A stretch of 64,000 nucleotides of DNA from Tetraselmis striata (taxonomy: Eukaryota > Chlorophyta > Chlorodendrophyceae > Chlorodendrales > Chlorodendraceae), in contig VCJN01001320.1 of the NCBI GenBank assembly GCA_006384855.1, positions 1-64,000 on the forward strand. Reading direction: 5' to 3'. The position numbers and the translations under genes are program-made. Positions 32,983-43,216 of the stretch are shown piece by piece. The number at the start of each line of letters is the position of its first letter. Positions within the stretch are counted from its first letter, which is position 1. Under the pieces are notes generated by a model. That model saw only the letters and a program-made list of their open reading frames with translations. It did no database searches and was not told the DNA's origin.

Positions 32983-35013
32983 GGTGCGGCCCGCCGTTCC
33001 GCTTCGTTACCACGCCCCTCCACGTTTCTGCGCCATCGCGTGCGGCAGAACTGGCGGGAGTGGCGGCGAATCGGGGCGAGCGGGCGCGTGCTCCGGTGGG
33101 TTCGCGAGGGAGTGCCGCTACCTTTCTCTGGCGCGGCGCCCACGCCTTTCCACCGGGGCGTCTCTCTACAGGACGCTACGCCTCAGCAGCTCGAGTGGTG
33201 GGAGCGGGAGAGCCAGCGACTAGTAACAGTCGGCGCGCTAGAACCTGGCGTGCGCGAGCACTACGTGTCGCGAGTCTTCCTAGTACCAAAGCCGGGCTGC
33301 AACCAGTGGCGCCTTGTAATAGACCTGCGCCATCTAAACTCTTACTGCGCGGTCTATTCCATGCGATTCGAAACTCTGCGTCGCCTGCGGTACCTGGCGA
33401 AACGCGGCGACTGGGCGTTTTCCTTCGACCTGCAGGACGGCTACTACGCCCTGGGCTTGCGGGAGGACGTCCGCGACTTCTTTACAATCAACGTACGTGG
33501 CACCCTGTGGCGCTTCGCGGCCCTCCCCATGGGTTGGTCGCTAAGCCCTTACTACTTCTGCACTCTGATGGCGGTCATGGTGCGCTACCTGCGTCAACCA
33601 GACTTCGCGACCTACACCAGCTACGGCCGGCCCTTCCGTCGACGCTTGCGTCGCCGCAAGGCGCGCGGCGTTTGCCTCCTACCGTTCATCGACGACTTCC
33701 TGTTTCTGGCACCGTCGCGCCAGCTGGCTCTACGCCTACGGGCCGAGGTCGAGCGACTCTGGGGGCGCCTGGGCCTGGCCAAGCACCCCACCAAGGCGCA
33801 CCCCGAGCCCACCCAGCAGCTGCAGCACTTAGGCATGGACTTGGACCTGGTCACTATGCAGTTCCGCGCCCCAGCGGCGAAACTGCGTCGGCTCTCCAAC
33901 CTGGCCCGCGACCTCCTGTGCATCGCTGCGCGCCGCCGCCGCCACGCGCCGGCCAAACTCCTTGCGTCTCTCGCCGGGCAGGGCCAGTTCCTCTACCTCG
34001 CGATGCCTCCGGCACGTTTCTACCTCCGCGAGGCGCACACCGTCCTGGGCCGATGCTCCTCTCCGAGCGGCAAGGTCGTTCTGACGCGTCAGCTCATTCG
34101 CGATTTGGAGTGGTGGCGCGATGTTCCCACGCGCCACAACGGCGCACCGATTCTGCGCCCGGTGGAGACAGCCTATCTGCACACGGACTCCAGCCAGTAC
34201 GGCTGGGGTGCGGTACTGTGCGAAACTACGGAGGCACGCGGATATTGGTACGAGGAGGATCGTCGACGTCATATAACGTACAAGGAGCTCAAAGCGGTAC
34301 GTCTCGCCATACAGTCATTTTTGCCACGGCTGATGGGGCGCCGCGTACTTTTGTACGAGGACAATCAGGCGGTGGTGCATATCCTGTCCAATTTGACTAC
34401 TCGGTCACCGGTGCTTATGGCGGAACTTCGCAAGCTATGGTATTTGCTGGATGTACACGATATTCGTTTACGAGTACGGTACATTCGGTCTGCGGCGAAC
34501 GCATGGGCGGACAAGCTTTCGCGAGAGAAGGACTTTTCCGATTGGATGATCAATCCTCGTATATTCCGGTACGTCGATCGCATCTGGGGACCTCATACGG
34601 TCGACCGATTCGCAACTATGGAGAACGCCTTGTTACCTCGGTACAACTCCCGGTGGACGGTCCCAGGTACCGAGGCGGTGGACTCCTTGGCCCAGTCGGA
34701 CGCCACGTGGCGCGCCGAAGTGAACTGGTGCAATCCCCCCTGGCAGCTGCTGGACGATCTGGTGCTAAAGCTGCAGCAATCGGGGGCCGCGGCGACCGTG
34801 GTCGCCCCGGCCTGGCACGGCCGCCCTTGGCTCCAGCAGCTACACGAGATGGCTACAGAGGTACTGCACTACCCTCCTTCCCGCGATCTGTTCTTTCCCG
34901 GGCTGCTCGGGCGCCGCGCGGGCGTCGGGCCGCCGCCCTGGAGCGTGATGCTCTTCCGCCTTCCCTTCCGTCCTTCTTCTACCGGTCGCGACGCGCCGGT
35001 TACGGGGCGTTAA
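32983..35013 (+). CDS. Kangaroo-like element ORF2: reverse transcriptase - RNase H - methyltransferase-like
   Basis: The open frame continues upstream to 32320 overlapping ORF1 in the +1 frame, but homology begins only near 33020 (RVRQNWREWRRIGASG). There is no ATG between the ORF1 stop and the RT domain, so translation probably uses an ATG in the overlap or frameshifting. RT blocks: VPKPGCNQWRLVIDLRHLN, FSFDLQDGYYALGL, AALPMGWSLSPYYF, and catalytic FIDD in LLPFIDDFLF (33682). RNase H: YLHTDSSQYGWGAVL, KELKAVRLAI, YEDNQAVVHI, ADKLSR. The C-terminal part has HTVDRFATMEN and VNWCNPPWQLLDD: an NPPW motif matching the DAM-like methyltransferase region described in DIRS elements. No internal stops. 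Confidence 0.9.
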   Translation, partial: GAARRSASLPRPSTFLRHRVRQNWREWRRIGASGRVLRWVREGVPLPFSGAAPTPFHRGVSLQDATPQQLEWWERESQRLVTVGALEPGVREHYVSRVFLVPKPGCNQWRLVIDLRHLNSYCAVYSMRFETLRRLRYLAKRGDWAFSFDLQDGYYALGLREDVRDFFTINVRGTLWRFAALPMGWSLSPYYFCTLMAVMVRYLRQPDFATYTSYGRPFRRRLRRRKARGVCLLPFIDDFLFLAPSRQLALRLRAEVERLWGRLGLAKHPTKAHPEPTQQLQHLGMDLDLVTMQFRAPAAKLRRLSNLARDLLCIAARRRRHAPAKLLASLAGQGQFLYLAMPPARFYLREAHTVLGRCSSPSGKVVLTRQLIRDLEWWRDVPTRHNGAPILRPVETAYLHTDSSQYGWGAVLCETTEARGYWYEEDRRRHITYKELKAVRLAIQSFLPRLMGRRVLLYEDNQAVVHILSNLTTRSPVLMAELRKLWYLLDVHDIRLRVRYIRSAANAWADKLSREKDFSDWMINPRIFRYVDRIWGPHTVDRFATMENALLPRYNSRWTVPGTEAVDSLAQSDATWRAEVNWCNPPWQLLDDLVLKLQQSGAAATVVAPAWHGRPWLQQLHEMATEVLHYPPSRDLFFPGLLGRRAGVGPPPWSVMLFRLPFRPSSTGRDAPVTGR

Positions 35014-35147
35014 GTGCTGCGGCTGCTACCTTGGACGTTTCCGCGGACGCTTTTCAGATCTCCCGTACAGATGCTCACAGCAGACAACACCCGGCTGTGC
35101 GGTACGGGTTGAAATCGAACGTACCGTCTGCACCATGGGCAGCGATT

Positions 35148-36179
35148 ATGCGACCTGGGCTACTGCGGTTACTCGGCGACGACGAGGTTGGGCGCCGTGC
35201 CGCGGATTTCTTGATGTCTTCGCGCGCGGAACGTACCGTGCAGTCTTACGGATCTGAATTCAACCTATTCTGCGAGTTCTGCGCGCAAAATGGGAGACTG
35301 CCGGACACGGCGGATCCGCCGCTCATCGTTCGGTACATCTCTTGGGTTGCGGCACGTGGCCGCAACAAGGCTGGTGCCTTTGGACCCTACCTTTCAGCGA
35401 TCAACGCCTTTTTCACCGATAATTTCAAGGAGCCGCCGGCGCTTGGGCCTTTCGTCAACCAGGCGATGCGCGGTTGGGAGCTGGCTCAGCAGGTGCTGGA
35501 CGCCCCGGACTACCGGGTGCCTCTGCCTGCGGACGTCGCCCTCGCCTGTGTTCGGCGTGCGCTGCGGCTGGTTTCTCACAGGTCCATCGCGTGCGACCTG
35601 CCCACATTCCGTGCCCTTCTCGTTACCGCGGTCAATTTCCTTTTTTGTCACCGCGCGGGTACCAGTACGGGGTGCGGCGTGCGCGATTTGGCGGTTGATT
35701 CCCGCAGCATTACGCTGTACCGTCGAGTACTTAAGGGCAAGCCTTCCGGGGCGCCTCGTCCGGTGCTGCAAATTTCCCGCGAGGCGCACCCCGAAATCGC
35801 GGAGCTTTTGGAGTTCTTCGTCAGCTGCCGCGATCACGTGCTGCCCGGTGCTACTCGGTTTTGGCAGCTCCCTGATGATGATCCCGGCACGTGGACCGCT
35901 GCTACTGTCTCCGAATGGGTAACTGCCGCTGCCTTGGCAGTTGACGCTACCCCGCCTGCTGGTTTCTGCTGGTCGTCGCACAGCCTTCGCAGTGGCGGGG
36001 CGTCCGCGGCCTCGGCCACGGGCGTCCCTATGCCTACGATTCGCTGGCTTGGCGGCTGGAAAGTGGGCAGCGGCGTGGTCCTCAATTACATCGTGCCAGG
36101 CATCCTGGACTCCGCTGGGGCCCGCTACTTCTTCGGCTCCCTGGCACCGCAGCGTTCCGCTGCTAATCTTTCACAGTGA
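35148..36179 (+). CDS. Kangaroo-like element ORF3: tyrosine recombinase
   Basis: 343 residues from the ATG at 35148; the frame is open further upstream but that part is a shadow of ORF2. An N-terminal core-binding-like region (RTVQSYGSEFNLFCEF) precedes the catalytic domain. Catalytic residues visible: an Arg in NFLFCHRAGTSTG (about 35640-35680) as the likely first Arg, HSLRSGGASAAS (HxxR box, about 35980), GGW and the nucleophile-type Tyr in VVLNYIVPG (about 36085). The enzyme would join the circular cDNA to the genome, replacing an integrase. It sits directly before the B1 repeat. Confidence 0.9.
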   Translation: MRPGLLRLLGDDEVGRRAADFLMSSRAERTVQSYGSEFNLFCEFCAQNGRLPDTADPPLIVRYISWVAARGRNKAGAFGPYLSAINAFFTDNFKEPPALGPFVNQAMRGWELAQQVLDAPDYRVPLPADVALACVRRALRLVSHRSIACDLPTFRALLVTAVNFLFCHRAGTSTGCGVRDLAVDSRSITLYRRVLKGKPSGAPRPVLQISREAHPEIAELLEFFVSCRDHVLPGATRFWQLPDDDPGTWTAATVSEWVTAAALAVDATPPAGFCWSSHSLRSGGASAASATGVPMPTIRWLGGWKVGSGVVLNYIVPGILDSAGARYFFGSLAPQRSAANLSQ

Positions 36180-36216
36180 CTGGTTTTCACCGGTAACTGT
36201 GGCCTTCCGGTTTTGC

Positions 36217-36244
36217 CTGGCAACGTGACTCGCACTCTGTCTAA
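36217..36244 (+). repeat. Split direct repeat B1
   Basis: 28 bp starting CTGGCAACGTGACTCGCA, identical to B2; abuts A2. Confidence 0.92.
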
Positions 36245-36495
36245 TCGTTGTTAAGTACTTAACTGAGTTTAGTCAGACGACGGACCGAGTTGTGCGGTCG
36301 AACGACTACCACCTGGAAAATATAGCACAGTAGCCAGTCATCGGCTCTGTCTAGAATCTTCCAGGATGGGACAGTGAGCAGCGGACTCGCGACCGCACCA
36401 GCTCCCGACCTGTTTCCCTGCCTGCCTGCAGCTACTACTTAGCCAACTGTCTAGACCATAGCGCTCATCCCTTTTGCTGTTGCGCTTCACGCACC
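36245..36495 (+). repeat. Split direct repeat A2
   Basis: 251-bp copy of A1 (31675-31925). Confidence 0.93.
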
Positions 36496-36555
36496 CACCC
36501 GTCCCACCCATCTTGTTTGGTGTGGCGAGGGGCTTGTAAGACAAGACACTCGCTT

Positions 36556-36583
36556 CTGGCAACGTGACTCGCACTCTGTCTAA
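36556..36583 (+). repeat. Split direct repeat B2
   Basis: 28-bp copy of B1, 60 bp after A2; marks the right end of the element. Confidence 0.9.
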
Positions 36584-37531
36584 ATAGCGACTAGTAGCCT
36601 ACAAGTGTCTCTTGCGCCCGATCACCCCGCGCGCCGATACTGCTACTGCTTGTGTACCAGAAGTCGCCGCCGCCGCGCATCGCCGGCCCTTTCACGATCC
36701 TCTCACTGACTGCTCTCCTTCGGCGGGGGGCAGGCAAGCTGGAGGCAGTCATCGCTCACGCCCGCAGTACGGCGCAGCGCTCGCTGTCGGCCTCTCCGTG
36801 CGACGCCTCGACCCTGCATCCGCTTCAGGAAGGGCGTGGTCTCGCCTAGAGATAACGCCCCGCGCCCTCGCGGCGCCCGCACAGACCCCATCGGTTGCCC
36901 CTCGGCACACCTCTCGTCGATGGTGGACCCCAAGTTGCGGGAGGCCGCGGAGCGGGAGATGGGCCGCTTGGCGCCGGAGAGTCGCGAAGACGGCGGCGGC
37001 AAGCGCCGGAAAACGGGTGGGTATGACACGCGGCGGCGAGGCCCCACAGCCTCCGGGTGTCGACGGGTCTGAAAAGGGCAAGCTGGGCGCTCTCTGCGGC
37101 CCGTCTGGGCTGGACACACCGGATTAACATAAGCTTATTATTTACGGCATTCATCACGGCGATACGCATAACATGGCGTGACTAGCTATCCTATTGCATG
37201 ACAATTTCTCGTATGTGGAACCCCCATTATTGTGGGCTACGGGGCACGCGGGAGAGCGATGGTGTGTGTCGGGGTGGGGATCGCGTCTCATGGCCGTGCA
37301 TAGAGCATGCAGAACCGCCAAATCCGGCCCATGTACCCGGCAAACACCCCTGCGTCATTCGCTCATGTCATGTGTTTCTGCGCCTGCACCGTGAAGCTAT
37401 GACGGGATCACGCATGGTCTCATTCAACGGCGGGATAAAGTCAAACTGTATGAAGACTTGTGTCGTTGGCAGTCATGAGCCCACCACGCCATGCCACGCC
37501 ATGATGGGTACCACGCTGATGCGCGCAGTGA
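36584..37531. other. Upstream region of TAN1-like gene; no gene recognised
   Basis: Overlapping open frames on both strands at 36612-37127 are Arg/Pro-rich from high GC content and match nothing. Should hold the TAN1 promoter. Confidence 0.4.
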
Positions 37532-40500
37532 ATGGACCCGGCCGCAGGCAAGGCTGGCCCCAAGGGGGAGGAGGAGGAGGGGGGCGAAGCAGCAGCCAAT
37601 GGGCCCAGGAGCCACCAGTACGAGTACCAGGCGGCGGGGCCACTGCTGAGGGGCGCCAGCGGCTTCCTCATCAGCTGCTCGTTCAAGAGGTGGGGCGGCC
37701 CTGTTGGCACTGCGCTGTACCGGCCCAGATTAAGACGGGATGCAAAGGGAACACTAGAACGGACGGCGGCGTGTTGGGACCATGAGACGGGCAGGCCTTA
37801 GGGGGAAGGGGGGTGGAGGGGGCAATGCTTGCATGACATCGCGCACGATGTCATCTGGCAGGGAGAGGTCGGCCATCGGCGAGATGGCGGCGGTACTGCA
37901 AAACTACATCAGCGCCGCCATGCCGGCAAGCGTGGCACCGGAGGTGACCCGCCCCCGCTGCGTGCGCGCCTGCCCGTGTGCTCCGACGCTGGCCGAGACT
38001 CTGGCTGGGCGCCTCGCCTCCCCTGACGACTGCACGCGTGTCCGGGCGGGCGGGGAAGGGTGCGGAGAGTGCGGCCGGCGGCGGCGCGGAGGAGGGCGCG
38101 GAGCGCAGCTGGCGGCTGCGGCCTGTCAAGCTCGCGGCCCGGGGGGTGGTCTTCCTGTGGCTGCACAAGGTCCTGACGCCCCCCCCCCTCCCCCCCCCCC
38201 CCCCCCCCATATCCCTTGCCTCTGCTTCATTTGGTTTGATGAGGCGCACCCTGGCCATAGCATTCCTCCAATCCTGCGCCATCCGGAGGCAGCGCCGCGA
38301 GGAACCTCGGTGGCCCGCGCAACAGACTGGCGCGTCGCTGGGCTCGCCGGCGGGTGCCAACCCACCTACAACGTACAGGAGCACGCCTGACCCCCGCAGC
38401 TAATCCGCTTGGCATGGACATGTGTGCATCGCCGCAGGCAGCAGGAACATCGGAACATTACAAACCAATTCAATGCGAGTCTGCCATCCTTTAGGGGGAG
38501 GGGGAGGATATGTATGCGCTTGAATACAGATTTCATTTTTTTAGTTAACGGGAACACTGCCCGTTTTTATGTCAAAACGCACGGCATCTGCATCTCCAGG
38601 AAACTTCTCCTGAATGAATGGGCAACACAAAATCAAACAGTGCGCTCAGTGCTTCCCGAAATCGATCCGCGATACCGCTAAAGTGCGTCTGTCAGTTTTC
38701 TTTAAAGGAAACCCAAATTATCAGGACATGCTCTATTTCCATTCTATTCCATATCATGCTATTTCTACTCTTTTCATTTCTGGTCTCTTTCCATTCTATT
38801 CCAGTGTTATTTCTTGTATTACTATTTCGTTTCTATTTCTATTCTAATTGCCAAACTTGCATTCTATGGAGCGGAGTCGTTTCCACTGTCGCTGCTGTTT
38901 TGACGCGCCGCCAGGTTTGCCGCTGCCCGCGCGGCTGACACGCCCCTCCCCCATGCTCACAGGCGGACGACCGCGGCGCGACCTTCCCCGGCGTGCCCTC
39001 CGCCGCGGTGGCAAAGCTGGTGGGCGACATCGCGGGCGGGCGGCACCCGCACCTTCGCTTCTGCCACCGCGTGATGCCCATCGAGCGCAGCTGCCCCTTC
39101 GACCTCGCCTCCCTGCAGGTAGAAGCCCCTCCGCCCCCCCTCCCCCCCCCCTTTGACAATGAGGTTGTTTGCCACCTTATCACACGGTCACCTTATGGAG
39201 ATATTCAGTAAACCAAAAAGCTGGTCGATTCTGTGGTTTCGGGCAGCATGCATAAGAGACACGGATGTTGCCGGCGGACCCGTACGAACCCTTACTATTA
39301 TTTGCCTCAGATTGGGCTTGCTTGCGCTTGTCATTCGCTATGTGTCCTCATTGGATGCGTCGACCTCTGACCTCCGACAGTCAGGGCAGGTCCGTATTTG
39401 CCGGGTTTGGTTCACCGCGCCAACTCAGTACCCATGTGATGGTACGAGTGGCTGCTAGCTGTGAATTGAGACGACCTCTCGGAGCGACACCACATTGCAT
39501 AGCATTTCGCAGACAGGCCTCCGCGCTGCCTCCCGCCGGCCGGCCAGCCACTGAGGAATCGCCTCCCGTCACTGGGCGTCCTGTCAGGCCACAGCCTCCG
39601 AGTGCGCGGAGCGCCACCTGAAGAGCCGTGGCGGCAGCGAGCCGCCCACCGACGGGTCGCCCGGCCAGCTGCCGGGCGTCACGTATGCCGGTGCGCCCGC
39701 CGCCCTTACTCAGCGGGGCGCTGCCCGCAGCCAGTCCCCCCCCCCCCCCCCCCCCCGGTTTGCTCTCTTCTGCTGGAGTGGCGGTGCCTTGAGATATAAA
39801 AAAACCATTCAAAGAATTTTGTTGTGTGCTGTATGTGGTGCTAAAACAAGAATTATTATTATTATATTAGTATTAGTACCACAATAAGAAGTACTGGTAT
39901 TATACTATCACTATTAGTATATATAGTGGTCGCCGCCGCGTGGTCGGATAAAGCTGGCGCGTGGCATCACCACAACGCGGCACATGCCTTTATTCTGTGC
40001 TCCAAAATCGCAACGCCATGCCACCGCGCCCCCATCTAGCTGCTATGGACCGAACTGCGTTTGCAGTAGCAAGTGCACTTTTGTACCTTGCTATATGTAC
40101 CCTGCGGTACTACCCGAAGCTGGTATAATAACGCACCGCCAGCAGCATCGTCATCCACATATATACACAGGATGTATACAGCAGTCCACAAATAATAAGT
40201 AGTTTTTGAATCTTTTTTTGTATACACCATTATTTTCATGTACACTCTATCTGCCATATCTTCTGATAAGCGAGAATCATGTTTATGCCGCGGCGGACTC
40301 TGTATGTTAGCTTCAGTGTGTATCAAACGCCACTCGGAATGATCGTCATGTTACGCTAATAACTTTTATTTTTATTCCGATGATGCTACCGCCCTAACCA
40401 CATGCTCCTGGTTCGCGGTATATGTTATAATTCCGCCCCCCCCCCCCCCCCCCCCCCGCAAGCGAAGAGTGCAAACCCCTACTTATCTGGAAATGAATCT

Positions 40501-41066
40501 GAATACACCGCGACTACAACACGGATCATCCAACTGTTTGGTGCAACAAATTGTTTTTTTGACAAGGGAACCCAATATCAACTGTTATGGTGTCAGCGCG
40601 GTGAGTTGCACTTCTCGTACGGACTGTACGAGTGTAAACACGATACATGCGGCCGTATATTCCTAGCGCGTCGCGTCGTAAAAGGCAGACCCCCAGTCAG
40701 TTTTTTTTTTTTGGTACAGCAGCCCACAGGTAAAGAATTTGCATGGTTGGTTCTGCTGGGCGTATTTATTCCGCGCTGATGCCCCGCAGTGCGCTTCAAC
40801 ATCCGCGGCAGCGACAAGGCCGCCAAGGCCCAGGCGGACGGGGGCGGCGCGGAGCCCCGGCTGGACCGCGCCGTCGTGACCAAGGCGTTGGCGGAGGCGT
40901 TTGCGGCGAGCTGCGACGGGCTGCTCGCGCCGGCGGTGGACCTCAGCACCCCGCAGGCCAGCTGCGCCCGCCCTCCCTGCTCACACGAGTTCAGAATGCA
41001 GCCATTGTCCCGTTTCAGAAGCACCGTAAAACGTCTTAACCGCCTCCCCCCCCCCCCCACCCCCCC

Positions 41067-41133
<67 letters not shown>

Positions 41134-41360
41134 TGTATATATATACATATATATATGTATATATAATATATATTTCAGCGGGAGCGGCCGCGCTGATGGA
41201 TGGCGGTATGTGCTTCGGCTCACAGGTGGTGGTGTTTGGGGAGAGTGTGGGGCTGGCGTCGGGAGAGCACCTGGCCATGCTGTGCGTGGTGGACAGCGCG
41301 CTGGTGACGCTCAAGCCCCGCATGTGCATGCGCTCCATCTTCGCCGGCGGCAACGCCTGA
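37532..41360 (+). CDS. TAN1: TAN1/THUMPD1-like tRNA acetylation adaptor (THUMP domain)
   Basis: TAN1/THUMPD1 binds tRNA through its THUMP domain and helps the Kre33/NAT10 acetyltransferase make N4-acetylcytidine at position 12. Proposed exons: 37532-37689, 37862-37943, 38059-38169, 38963-39118, 39588-39690, 40790-40956, 41226-41360; all phases agree and the total is about 303 residues, close to yeast Tan1 (289). Diagnostic parts: SGFLISCSFKRERSAIGEM across exons 1-2, an acidic linker then RGVVFLWLHK (exon 3), LRFCHRVMPIERSC (exon 4), GVTYA|VRFNIRGSDKA (exons 5-6), and LAPAVDLSTPQ|VVVFGESVG with MLCVVDSALVTLKPRM (exons 6-7). The exon 3 acceptor (AAG|GGTGCG) is the weakest point. The last intron starts CAG|GCCAGC, a GC-AG intron. 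Introns carry long C runs and an (AT)n tract. Confidence 0.78.
40471..40525 (+). repeat. Interspersed repeat in TAN1 intron 5
   Basis: Contains ACTTATCTGGAAATGAATCT followed by GAATACACC; a near copy lies in intron 2 of the isomerase gene at 45381-45433. Confidence 0.7.
41070..41125. repeat. (AT)n microsatellite in TAN1 intron 6
   Basis: About 27 AT dinucleotides, directly after a C run (41047-41066). Confidence 0.95.
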
Positions 41361-43216
41361 GGGGCGGGTGAAGCTGCCAGCCTTTGGCTGCCGAGGGCGG
41401 ATAGTTGACGCTGAAACTCGAATTCATCCCCACTCAATATGCAGATGCACTCTGCCCCCTGAAAAAGCACGAAGGAAAAGCGTGGCTGTCCACCCTGTTT
41501 GGCATTGCTACTTGGTGCTACACTCTGTACATACCCGCAGATGCCCAGTCCTCACCAGCGGCCCATATTAGAGCGGTCTGGATGGTACGTATGTACAATT
41601 GATACGAGGACGTACCGCCCGCCCTTGCGGCCGAAACCGAGCTGAATAAGCGCCGCGCCAATATAATAGTACGTCTTCCACCTATTCCGTGGGTATTTTC
41701 AGTCATATCGACTACGAGGAATTTTACTACGAGAAATTCCGCCGCCGGCGGACAAACTGGCGGACTGCGGCGCATCGCCGGGTGACGGACGGGAAGCCAT
41801 CCGGGTAGTCTGTCCCGTTGGCCGGTCGTCGCTCTTTGTGCTCGTCCCCGTCAGCACAAAGATAGGCCTGTATCGTATCACACAGAGGGTAGGCCTGCTG
41901 CGGCGCGAAGATTTTCACGTAACCCCCCGCCCATGCGCCCGTTTTTATTGGGCAGCTGCTCATCGCACGTCACACCCCTTCCCCGCACTTCCTGCGAGCT
42001 TCCTGAGTTTGGGGCGGAAACGTACCACGACAGGAAAAGGTCGTATACCGGTGCGGGGCCCTGCTGTATGGAGACGTCATGAGAAAACAAGGAACGCCGT
42101 GTTAGCACCAATTGACTCAGAAGTCTTATCTTCATTTCAAAAGCTGTGCACTACAGGGGCTGACGTATTGTTTCCGTGAAGGGACACATGAAACAAAATG
42201 ATAATGTTACTCAAATAGCATGGTGCTGTTCGGCCGGCCTGCATGCTGTGGTGCAGCATGTAGAGTATATGTGACAATGATCATGTATGGTATGGTATGT
42301 ATTCGCATGGACTGCATATACATGGGCGCCGGCGCGGTGGCAAGAACCACCAGAATAAGAGCCTGCCATTCCTGCCAGAGGTCGAGGGCAGACAACACGG
42401 GCGGAACCACATCAAATGATCCTGTTGGTTCCACGCAAGACCAATGTGAGGCTCGATCAGGGTATACAAGAAGGGGAGGGGGGGGGGGGGGGGGGTGTTC
42501 TGCGGGCCGCTGCCCCCGCGGTGTACCCGCCGCCCGCCACTGCCACCACCTCCCCCCAGCTAGATACTGCCCGGGGCCGGCGGCACGCCCCGGCCAAACG
42601 CACTCGCCGGGGGCAGCAACGAAGCACGGCTCCGCGCAGAGGTGTCTGAGGGCTAACAGTGCGACTGCCTACAAAGGAAATACTTACAGCGCCCGGCGTC
42701 AGCAGAGCGCACCCGGATGGCGGGCAGGGCTAGTCCGCTACAGCTTTGAAGGGGGGCTGGTGGGGCATCTTGGGGAGGGGGGTTGGGGGGGTATGCGCCA
42801 CCCTGTGGCGCCCCGCGCTAGGCTCGCTACTTAGTCGTAGGAAGTGGGGGGCCTGCCGAGAAGGGAAACAATTGGGAAGGGGGGGGGAATGGGTTGTCAG
42901 TGCTGCGGCTGCCCGGTACCACACTGGCAGTGATGCTCTGGCGACTTCATTCCTCACATTGAGCCCGTGGGGGCGCCGTGGCGCTGCGCCTCTTAAGAGG
43001 GGTGCACAATAGCGTGGCAGTACACGGGCCCCGGCACGGTAACCCCAACACCGCGAATAAGAATCCGCCCTGCCTGTCAGTGGCCGACGCCAGACGAAAC
43101 GATTGCGGAAGTGTAGCGAATGATCGTATAGAATGGCATGCAAGCACAATGCGAGGCGTATGTTCAGGGGTCCAAGAGGTGAGTCGGCACTTGTGATATC
43201 AGACCTACGTTAGAAA
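41361..43216. other. Region between two convergent genes; no gene recognised
   Basis: Lies between the 3' ends of TAN1 (+) and the isomerase (-). Contains a G run at 42478-42496. Open frames here are short and unmatched. Confidence 0.4.

Larger units (their letters stand above)
31675..36583 (+). mobile_element. Kangaroo/PAT-like DIRS retrotransposon with split direct repeats, apparently complete
   Basis: Layout: A1 (31675-31925), gag-like ORF, RT-RNase H ORF, tyrosine recombinase ORF, B1 (36217-36244), A2 (36245-36495), 60-bp spacer, B2 (36556-36583). A1 and A2 are 251 bp each and look identical; B1 and B2 are 28 bp each and identical, and B1 abuts A2 exactly. This A1-ORFs-B1-A2-B2 order is the split direct repeat plan of PAT, Ngaro and Volvox kangaroo. 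All three reading frames are open, so the insertion is young. No target duplication is expected, because these elements integrate with a tyrosine recombinase. Confidence 0.92.

Noticed and set aside
33060..35140. Upstream part of a 1039-codon open frame ending with the recombinase
   Set aside because: The first 700 codons overlap the RT-RNase H ORF in another frame and are low-complexity Arg/Pro/Gly; only the part after about 35100 has recombinase homology.
36612..37127. Overlapping open frames on both strands
   Set aside because: High GC leaves all frames open; no start context, splice pattern or family match singles one out.
40981..41223. Ile/Tyr-repeat proteins around 41.1 kb
   Set aside because: Pure translation of the (AT)n microsatellite in an intron.
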